From positions 49,855,925-49,919,924 of the forward strand of contig CM046858.1 of the NCBI GenBank assembly GCA_025617745.1: a stretch of 64,000 nucleotides of DNA. Direction: 5' to 3'. The position numbers were made by a program, and so were the translations under genes. The notes beneath the pieces were generated by a model. That model was not told the origin of the DNA. It did not search any database and worked only from the letters and a program-made list of their open reading frames with translations. How positions within the stretch are numbered: the stretch's first letter is position 1; every line of letters starts with the position of its first letter. This DNA is from Heliocidaris erythrogramma. Its lineage: Eukaryota > Echinodermata > Echinoidea > Camarodonta > Echinometridae. Shown in pieces: positions 56,028-64,000 of the stretch.

Positions 56028-58114
56028 CCCTACAGCTAGAATGTCCGATAGTTAGCGGGTCCGATAGACCGACGCCCAAAAGATAGAAGGTTCGATAGAC
56101 CGAATGTACGAGAGGGTCTAATAGACAGACGGTTCTATAGACCGAATCGGCGGAGGGTCCGATAGTCCGAAGGTTCTATAGATCGAATGTCCAATGGGGT
56201 CCGATAGTCAGAAGGTCCGATAGACAGAAGGTTCTATAGACCGAATCGGCAAAAGGGTCCGATAGTCCGAAGGTTCAGTAGGGGTCCGATAGTTAGAAGG
56301 TCCGATAGACCGACAATAACGTAAAAAGGGTAAAATAAGTGGATACCATAAGTTTCTAATAGTTTTATCTCATATAAGGAATAGGGTAATGCCTTATCTT
56401 CTTCTTTGTGTATTGTAATAAACCGATGCACTAGGTCTGTATGCCCAGCCTCCATCCCCCCCAAAAAAAAAAAAAATAAAAATAAAAAAATAATAATAAT
56501 AAAATTGGGAACTTATTTTAAAGTTTTGTTTTATACATTTTCAACATGTTAAAAGTATTTTTATCAGAGCATCATCATCATCACCGTGGGGCGGGGGTGG
56601 TCCACCCATGCAGCTCACCCCCCCCCCCGGTTAATTTTGCCACTACACCGATGGGGAACGCTGACCATTTTTTGAAACATGAAAATCTAATTATATGGTG
56701 CACACTAAAGCCCCGAGGCCCATCATGGCCGAAGCACTTTTTTCTATTGAGGCAAGCTGAGGAAAGGGCGTCCCCTTCTAACACAAGTGTTATTTTTTAA
56801 ACAAATAAATCTTATGGGGTGCACACTTTATAGTTGAATTTTCATTAAAAGTAACAAAAGATAAGATTCTGACAACAAAAGATTCTGACCGATAAAATGA
56901 AATTGTTTCAATTAGGCCCTACCACCTTCTTCGGAGGGGGGCGTTTCCATTTTTTTTTAGGGTTGTCAGGTGATATTTTCCTACCAGATATGATGTCAGC
57001 ATTTATACTTTTTTGAGTGTTCACCGGCTACACCCATACTACTATACCTTATGTCAAATTTTAGTCTGTGGACTATGTCGGGTAAATTAGTTTTATGATA
57101 TTCGGACTTCTTGTTGCTGCCGGACTAGGTGCTTGCTGCAAGAAACAATCTAGGCCTAGTTTCTTGATTATATGAGGGAGCAAAGCGAACGATCGAACGG
57201 GAGAGAGAGATAAAAAATAAGAATTTTGTATCCTGAGAATAGGTTCTAAAATATATAGCGTATTGTTATTCCGTTCTCATAATCTGTGTAACATATTATC
57301 GGCATATTCCGTTCTCATATTGGGAAGAGACTATTGGTCACAGGCCATTATTTCTGAAAATTCATCTCTTTAGCCCCTTTAGGTTAACTTGCATGCCGCT
57401 CGATTCCTTTCAGTTATGTTGCTAACATTCTTTGAGTAGAAAATAGCATAACATTATAGAGATTCAAGATGCAAACCAAATAACTTCCATAAGAATATGA
57501 CTTATTAATATAATTGGCATTGGTTTATATACATAAATATGGTGATTATATTAATAACTAATATCAATAATGAAAATATAATGCGCATTGGTAAATTAAT
57601 GCTAGTGAGCGAAGTTTTTGAATTTTTGTTTTCTTCTCTTTCCTTTCTGATTTCTTCTTTTCTTTTTCTTTTCTTCTTTCCTTTTCAACCTCTTCCTTTT
57701 TTGCTTTTTCTTTGGTTGGAAAGACCCCACTTATTTTAACCACTTATTTTTTACCCACTTATCATTTCATCCACTATATTTTACCCTTTTACGTATTTAT
57801 TGTCGGTCTATCGGACCCCTACTGAACCTTCGGACTATCGGACCCTTTTGCCGATTCGGTCTATAGAACCTTCTGTCTATTGGACCCTCATGTACATTCG
57901 GACTATCGAACCTTCTATCTATCGGACCTTCTGACTATCGGACCCGTTGGTCATTCGATCTATAGAACCTTCGGACTATTGAACCCTCCTAACGATTCGG
58001 TCTATAGAACCTTCTGTCTACTGGACCCTCTCGTACATTCGGTCTATCGAACCTTCTATCTATTGGGTGTCGGTCTATCGGACCCGCTAACTATCGGACC
58101 TTCTAGCTATAGGG
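56028..58114. mobile_element. Long-TIR element built of about 15-bp repeats (TU-like), copy 2
   Basis: Left end 56028-56325 and right end about 57795-58114 carry the same cgatag units. The interior 56500-57215 is the inverted counterpart of 49040-49690 (tgcacactaaagccccgagg, ctaggcctagtttcttgat). It lacks the SINE and MITE of copy 1, so those inserted after the copies split, or were lost here. Confidence 0.75.
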
Positions 58115-58357
58115 ATGACCCCCCTCACACACACACACTTTGAAAGACGCTCCGCCGCCCCTGGCGCAGACTTTAAAAATTAGGTGGAGAAAGCAGATTT
58201 TGTTTAAAAAAGGAATAGACGAAAGTCGGGTCATGTGAATTTTTTCAAAGACATGAATAAATATGAACAAAAATTAAAATCACTAGACAATTTAGTCACG
58301 AGTTTTGACGTCATTCCCTCACGACCTCTGGGTGATCTCTATACACGTTAAAAAATC

Positions 58358-59004
58358 TTATTTAAAGGGAAATTAACCTCAGCGTATGAATTAGCTTATT
58401 TTGAATGGTGTAGTATATGCCTCTTATTTGATACATGCAATTTCATGTAAAAACACAGGATATAGATATAAATCACTATTTTCCAGCCAAGTTATTGTCT
58501 GCTAGCAATAATAAGGGGGCTGCCATTACTTTATGTGTACACGAAAATATTTTTCATCCCAAGTAATATTTCCTTCATCGTTAACTTGTAATTGATTTTT
58601 AGAGGACAAATATATATTAGATATAGTCACATATTCTGAAATGTAAGTTTAGTTTTATATATTTTTTAAAAGGTCTTAATTTGTTCATAAAAATATACTT
58701 TCTGTACGTGGAGACGGAGAATTGACGTCAAGGACGGAGACAATCGTAACAATACCAAAACAAAGCGAGGAATCTGCATTACAGGATGGCTATTAGAACT
58801 CATGGGTCGTCAATTATCTAGGCCCATGGCCAATAACAATCGTAATAAAATCAGAACAAAGCGACGTATCTGTTGTAAAGGTAGGCTATTATCAATGCAT
58901 ATGGTACCTAATGATCCGTGTCATGCACAAAATGGCAGCCTCCATGGAAAGACGTAGCAGACAATACCGCATCTAGAATATCATGTGGGGTTAATTGTCC
59001 TTTA
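58358..59004. mobile_element. Second copy of the TAAAGGGGAATTAAC element
   Basis: Ends tttaaagggaaattaacc and ggttaattgtcctttaa, with the same internal ggctgccat and atggcagcc pair. It lies inside the 52.6-60.2 kb foldback structure. Confidence 0.78.
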
Positions 59005-59249
59005 AAGATCAGTGCTGACAAAAAAGCAATTATCTGTTTCCTACAGGCCTATTAATAAAACATTTTACGTTTTGTCCAAGAATAGGCCTATGATTTCGTC
59101 AGAAATTGAATGTAATTATATTTTATTTTAATAGCATGAAGATAAAATTTTTTAAAAAATAAACAATGACTAGGAATATGTAATATTTTGAAAACGGTCT
59201 CACTGACTTTTTTCCCGGATACATGTAAAAACATATAACTATAATCGTC
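59005..59249. other. Short AT-rich interval, nothing recognised
   Basis: Between the TAAAGGGG element and the right arm of foldback 2. Confidence 0.4.
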
Positions 59250-59654
59250 TATGACCATAGGTTCAAGTTATGAGGAAATCATATTCTGGGAAAATCATTG
59301 ACGGCTTGTGATGAGGATATAGGACGTTACAAATTCATGACAAAGTGGCCAATTTGTCTAGTGATTTTCTTTGTTTTCATTAGCTTTCAGTGTCATAAAG
59401 ATTCATAACTTCATTTTGTTCAATTTTACTCGAACAGAGTCGAACTGCTTTATTCTGTTTTGATTTGTCTGGGACCGGACTTGCCGCTGGGAAAATGAAG
59501 CGGCACACACACACACACGTCACACACCACACAAATGTTTCTTCACACTAGACAAGCAATAGCCCACAGGCTCACAATATTGTGGCAAATCAACGGGAAT
59601 CGACGGATAATAATAAGGCAGCTGTGTAATTTCAACCTTTTTCACGTGTGATTT

Positions 59655-59866
59655 ATTACGTACGTACGTAATAAATATCACGTACGTACGTAATAAATAT
59701 CACGTACGTACGTAGTAATTATCACGTACGTACGTAATATTATCACGTACGTACGTAATATTATCACGTACGTACGTAGTAATTATCACGTACGTACGTA
59801 GTATTATCACGTACGTACGTAGTATTATCACGTACGTACGTAGTATTATTACGTACGTACGTAATA
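59655..59866. repeat. Array of TACGTACGTACGTA palindromes, right copy 1
   Basis: About ten units with linkers ataaatatca, agtaattatca and aatattatca, the inverted partner of the 52666 array, followed by ttacgtcgtcagtttggccc. Confidence 0.95.
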
Positions 59867-59965
59867 TATATTTTTTTTTTTTACGTCGTCAGTTTGGCCC
59901 TTCCAGGTCTTCGTAGATAATAATAAGGCAGCTGTGTAATTTCAACCTTTTTCACGTGTGATTTA

Positions 59966-60153
59966 TTACGTACGTAATAAATATCACGTACGTACGTAGT
60001 AATTATCACGTACGTACGTAATATTATCACGTACGTACGTAATATTATCACGTACGTACGTAATATTATCACGTACGTACGTAGTAATTATCACGTACGT
60101 ACGTAGTATTATCACGTACGTACGTAGTATTATTACGTACGTACGTAATATTT
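59966..60153. repeat. Array of TACGTACGTACGTA palindromes, right copy 2
   Basis: A second copy of the right terminus, head to tail with the first (both preceded by ctgtgtaatttcaacctttt and followed by cgtcagtttggcccttcca). It has about nine units. Confidence 0.95.
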
Positions 60154-60842
60154 TTTTATTTTTTTACGTCGTCAGTTTGGCCCTTCCAGGTCTTCGTACC
60201 TATACGTACGTACTCAAGGATTTTTAAAAAGAATTTCTATTTTTCAGCGGATTTGTGGCGTATCAAGCATATTGCACGGGCGGCGATTTCTTTATGGGGA
60301 CGCGACATCCAAGGAAGGTTAATGACGCCGGGAGGATAAGGGAGCCTGTACGTGACAGGTCACCCCCCCCCCCTCCTCCCGAATAAGATGATTTTTAAAT
60401 TTTTAGTATAAGAACTTGAAGCTCTCAGTCACACCTTTATTCTTTTGCTCTCTAAATGTTGCATTTAAGAAAAAAAACTGATCACATAGGCAAATCCAAG
60501 TCTGATCATATAATTGTTTCCACACTATTTGTCCTTTCATTTAATGTGTAAAATTATTGTTAAGTAACTATTTTGAGTCATTCTTGACCGGCTTCCCCAC
60601 TCCCCCTGGAAAGGGGGTCTTTCTCAATTTCGGGGAGGACCAGGGGCGACCCCCTCGAATGTTTCCAGGAAGAAGCGTGCCCTGTCCCATCAGTATTTAC
60701 GTCTGGGACCGACCTTTAACGTCACCATCCGAAAGACGTCACTCAGTCTCGAACCTGGGTCCGCTGAATCAGTTTATAACTTCCACTATAGCTGGATTAC
60801 AGGCGCACCAGAATCGTCAACCATGCATTTTGTAGCAGACCT

Positions 60843-61331
60843 GTAGGGGAGAGCGGGGTGAACTGGGACGCCACTGGGACACCACCTCTAACTCAAATAT
60901 AATTAACCTTTTATAAATTAGTTTGGATCCTACGAAATGTCTTGACTATCAATGTTCACAAATACATTCACAGCTATACTGCGATTGTGCTTGTAACCTT
61001 AATTTTCACTTCTTTTTTTTTACCACTTTTTTTTTAATTTTACATTATTCATTGTCAAATATTTTATACGTATACCACTTGGCTAAAGTGAATACCCCGC
61101 ATACAACATATAAGTCTTATATGACCCTATATAATTTGCAATAATATTTCTAGCGATAAATACCAACACTAATATTTTGCAGGGACTGTGTCAAATACCT
61201 TGGTTTGTAGCCTACTATAAAATATTTACCATGCAAAAATGGAGAGACTACAATGAATAATTATTTTTGAAGTTACAAAGGAAAGAGTACCAGATCACGA
61301 TTCTTGTCCCACTTCACCCCGCTCTCCCCTA
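60843..61331. mobile_element. TIR element with ends GGGGAGAGCGGGGTGAA
   Basis: Left ta/ggggagagcggggtgaac and right cttcaccccgctctcccc/ta are inverted with one mismatch in 24. The TA flanks may be the target duplication. About 490 bp, AT-rich core with no transposase. Confidence 0.85.
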
Positions 61332-62330
61332 TGCGCCCCCCCCCCCACGAATTTCTAATATGATGTTCCTTAACTACAAAATAGGTCTAACTAAAAATGT
61401 GCCCGGCAAATCGTGCCCCCCCCCCCCCATCCCCCGGCGGCAGCCATTTTAGCCAACAAAAGGCTTCTGAGAATGAGCTTATATAAAGTTATAATCATAA
61501 TTATTATACAACTGACCGAATCAGTAATGTGCCAGCCTAGCAATGGACAACTCGGGCCCATTTGTTTCAACACGACAGACTTAAATGTCGGGGGTTGGGG
61601 TTGGGGGGGGGGGGCCGGGGTTAGTTATTTTTTTTAATGACCTATAGTATGCCTCTTCTATCCATACTGCCCCGGGGGAAAAGGCGCCCAGCAGAAAAGA
61701 CTCAATTAAAGGTAGGCCTATTCTAGAATACAATAAAATAATGGAAGAGCTGTCCATAAATTATACATCACAGTCTATTTATGACATACTCGCCAATTTG
61801 AGATTCCCATGTGCATTGTAATTACAACTTTTAATGATTCAACTGTCCTATTCTAATTTTCCGATTCATTTTTCCAACTTAATCCGTGTCTCTGAATTTT
61901 GGATTGGATTGTCCTTAAAATATATTTGAAAATTGAATTAAAAAAAAAAAAACTTTGACTAAAAAAATTATTAAAATTACTTGACATATAGGCACCAATT
62001 ACCAGTTCCTTCAAGCAAAAGCTGTTTCCAAATGATTTTAGACCTATAATTTAAAACGACATATTTTCACTTTTATCCCTTGTATGCTTGCTACAAGAAT
62101 GGGTAGTCTTGTCTTCATATCCTGAATTTGAAGAGCGCCCTCTCAAACCATTGGCATAAAAAGAGAATAATCTAAAGAGATTGACAGATTGAGGAGCGCC
62201 AACATACCAACAACGAACCAACCAATAAAAAAGGAGATCTAGGCCTACTACATGTATTAAAAAAACCAACAACAAAATATCATAATAACAGGGGCAGATA
62301 ACTGGCAGGTGGTACGAGAATCACGCAAGT
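61332..62330. other. No gene recognised; homopolymer tracts
   Basis: Poly(C) at about 61335 and 61419, poly(G) near 61603, poly(A) near 61940. Short open frames show no homology or splice support. Confidence 0.45.
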
Positions 62331-62337
62331 CCACTAT

Positions 62338-62339
<2 letters not shown>

Positions 62340-62369
<30 letters not shown>
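62340..62369. repeat. Poly(G) tract of 30 bases
   Basis: Uninterrupted G run; the Gly/Pro-rich frames crossing it are artefacts. Confidence 0.95.
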
Positions 62370-62371
<2 letters not shown>

Positions 62372-62536
62372 GAAGGGGTCAAACGATTGAGAGGGACGGC
62401 AAGTATACGTGACGTTTTAGATTTGTTTATGAATATGAAGCACCTGAATGTTCTTGACAATATGAGGGAGGAAATATTGAAAGGACAAAATGAATGTAAA
62501 TGGTGGATGTAAAAGAGCCCCCCCCCCCTCACATCG

Positions 62537-62765
62537 GACGCCACAAAGAAAAAAAAAAAAAAATTTGTACGTATTTTGAAAAGAAATTAAAAGCATATCC
62601 CCCTTTTTTGCGCAGCAGACATAGTTTTTGTAAAATTGCGCGTCAATTCATGTCTTGCCTCTTTGTTGCGTCATTCTTACTGCTTTTATCATGGCTTTTA
62701 ATTTCTTTTCAAAATACGTACAAATTTTTTTTTATTTTTTTTTTTTAATTTTTCTTTGTGGCGTC
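62537..62765. mobile_element. MITE with about 57-bp TIRs starting GACGCCACAAAG
   Basis: gacgccacaaagaaaaaa, aatttgtacgtattttg and aaaagaaattaaaagc are inverted at the right as gcttttaatttcttttc, aaaatacgtacaaattt and ctttgtggcgtc. 229 bp, no coding frame. Confidence 0.88.
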
Positions 62766-62877
62766 ACTTGCGCCCAAAATCTCAATTCTCGCGCCTAATT
62801 TTTTGTATCCAAGCAACTGCCCGCGTCGTCATAATTCACGCATCTGATTATTATTACTTTGAATGTGTTCAGTCTTT

Positions 62878-62925
62878 TACTTTGATAAAGGTCTGTGACC
62901 GAAACGTCAGTAAATTTTACGTCTT
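62878..62925 (+). other. Hammerhead-ribozyme-like core motif, degenerate
   Basis: tttgataaaggtctgtgacc then gaaacgtcagtaaattttac and gtc. It resembles a hammerhead core: CTGATGA (here TTGATAA, two changes), stem II ggtc/gacc with loop tgt, GAAA, a short stem III and GTC cleavage triplet. Such motifs are known in Penelope-like elements. Stem I does not pair convincingly, so it is probably a decayed remnant. Confidence 0.35.
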
Positions 62926-63003
62926 GCGGTGTTTTTATTTCAACATAATTGTTTGCTATCTATTTCAACACACCGACGCAGAACCTTCTTGATTTGTTTA
63001 CGA

Positions 63004-63007
<4 letters not shown>

Positions 63008-63042
<35 letters not shown>
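63008..63042. repeat. (TA)n(CA)n microsatellite
   Basis: About 14 TA units followed by five CA units. Confidence 0.95.
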
Positions 63043-63045
<3 letters not shown>

Positions 63046-63049
63046 AAGA

Positions 63050-63960
63050 AAAAGCTCCTCCTCGAGATATAACAATAGAAATGTTGAATTGTGGTGAGTG
63101 GAAACCCCTGCACCTCGCTCTTGCGTCGCCCTTTTTAGGGGGGGGGGGCGGGAGGGGGTCCTTGCAGTCCTTGCAGGCTCATTTAATCAACAAGACACTC
63201 TTTAATAATAATTGGCCTGTGCCCCATAAAATACAATGGGTATTTCCCTTACTATACACACAGAAGACGTGTGTCCCTTTCAAATGTTACAACCCAAAAC
63301 TAGAGCCTTTTTTATTTGTTTTGACATAATACCAGCTTATATGTTTATTGCTTTGGTTCTGTATGTCGGCGCTATGTATGATGAAAGGTTCTATATTTGA
63401 CTTTTGAAAATGCAAGTTTATATGTTTATTATTTTTGAAGGGAAAATTGTGAGAATAAACTGGTCGCAAAAATTATATGGGAGTGGGACATGACACCTTA
63501 ATTGAAATTACTCCTTCAGTTTAATATGTTATCAATAATAAATGGTCATAGTACGATGGTATAAACTTAGTTCTTATCATTCTGATTGAACATGAGAGCA
63601 TTAATATTTTCCTTACGAAACATTTCCCACTTTTATTCAAACTTTCAGGGATGTTTTTTTCTTACATTCTAATCCAAGATCAACAATTCAACTCTGCATG
63701 ACTCTCAGGATCAAAATGTTTACCATCCATAATAATTGACGGATGCAGGTTCATTTTCCTCGGGGAGGCACCTCCGAATTCTGACAAGCAAGAGAGAAAA
63801 AAAGGGAAAAGATTATCAAAATTTAACGGGCATGTAGGCCTATAATAAAAAAACCCACCTTTGACAAGAGTTCGGGCACGTTCCCCCCGATCAATCACTG
63901 GTAGCCTACTTCTCTTTTATAGGGTCACTGTAATCAGGGGGGGGGGGGTGATAGCTGACG
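63050..63960. other. No gene recognised to the right edge
   Basis: Poly(G) at 63140 and 63939; AT-rich elsewhere. Open frames are short and unrecognised. Confidence 0.4.
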
Positions 63961-63968
63961 TCATTACT

Positions 63969-64000
63969 AACACCACCACCACCACCACTACCACCACCAC
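63969..64000. repeat. (CCA)n microsatellite at the window edge
   Basis: accaccaccacc run, truncated by the window end. Confidence 0.9.

Larger units (their letters stand above)
52618..60210. mobile_element. Foldback structure 2 with CGTA-palindrome arms (7.6 kb)
   Basis: Left arm about 52618-53345 and right arm about 59250-59928 are inverted over about 700 bp. Shared blocks include gaagacctggaagggccaaa, tgacgacgtaaaaaa, agctgccttattatt, cgtcgattcccgttgattt, agcggcaagtccggtcccag and cagttcgactctgttcg. The right terminus is duplicated (59929-60210). The interior holds TU-like copy 2, a TAAAGGGG element, a smaller CGTA foldback and tandem repeats. No coding gene seen. Confidence 0.75.

Noticed and set aside
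63680..63898. 72-codon minus frame
   Set aside because: No recognisable motif, splice pattern or neighbouring exon.

Overview
The window is animal nuclear DNA, most likely from an echinoderm and probably a sea urchin. The evidence is split genes with GT-AG introns, two intact conserved animal genes, tRNA-derived SINEs, many short TIR elements, long foldback elements, dense poly(C)/poly(G) tracts and the recurrent word taggccta. Species is inference; no bacterial or viral genome features are seen. || Genes. (1) NUDC (nuclear distribution C), + strand, 14052-24140, nine coding exons, 334 codons, all phases consistent. (2) ORC3 (origin recognition complex subunit 3), - strand, 44845-28284, eighteen coding exons, 746 codons, all phases consistent; it converges on NUDC. 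(3) A less certain three-exon gene, - strand, 11082-4788, for an unrecognised type I membrane protein with a signal peptide, an acidic ectodomain rich in Asn-X-Ser/Thr sites, one membrane span and a Cys/Arg-rich tail. (4) Two tandem tRNA-Arg(UCU) genes, 9952-10022 and 10366-10436, + strand, lying inside the first intron of gene 3. (5) A possible first exon of another + strand gene at 44996-45055, head-to-head with ORC3. || Layout. 1-4.8 kb: no gene, microsatellites and one MITE. 4.8-11.1 kb: membrane-protein gene; its long intron holds a GTGCCCC minisatellite and the tRNA pair. 11.1-14.0 kb: a TIR element and homopolymer tracts. 14.0-24.5 kb: NUDC, with introns carrying SINEs, MITEs and a broken Penelope-like fragment. 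24.5-28.0 kb: gene-free spacer between the convergent genes. 28.0-44.9 kb: ORC3. 44.9-64 kb: repeats, dominated by two adjacent foldback structures (about 45.0-52.6 and 52.6-60.2 kb), each enclosing a smaller long-TIR element that resembles sea urchin TU elements in architecture. || How it fits together. NUDC (dynein/cytokinesis co-chaperone) and ORC3 (replication licensing) are housekeeping genes with no evident functional link here. The most notable gene-level oddity is a threefold tandem repeat of the last coding exon of ORC3: the first copy encodes the conserved C-terminus, and the second keeps a splice acceptor and could act as an alternative last exon. I found no convincing wholly new multi-gene system; the unusual material is structural: inverted satellite arrays, palindromic CGTA arrays and nested foldbacks.
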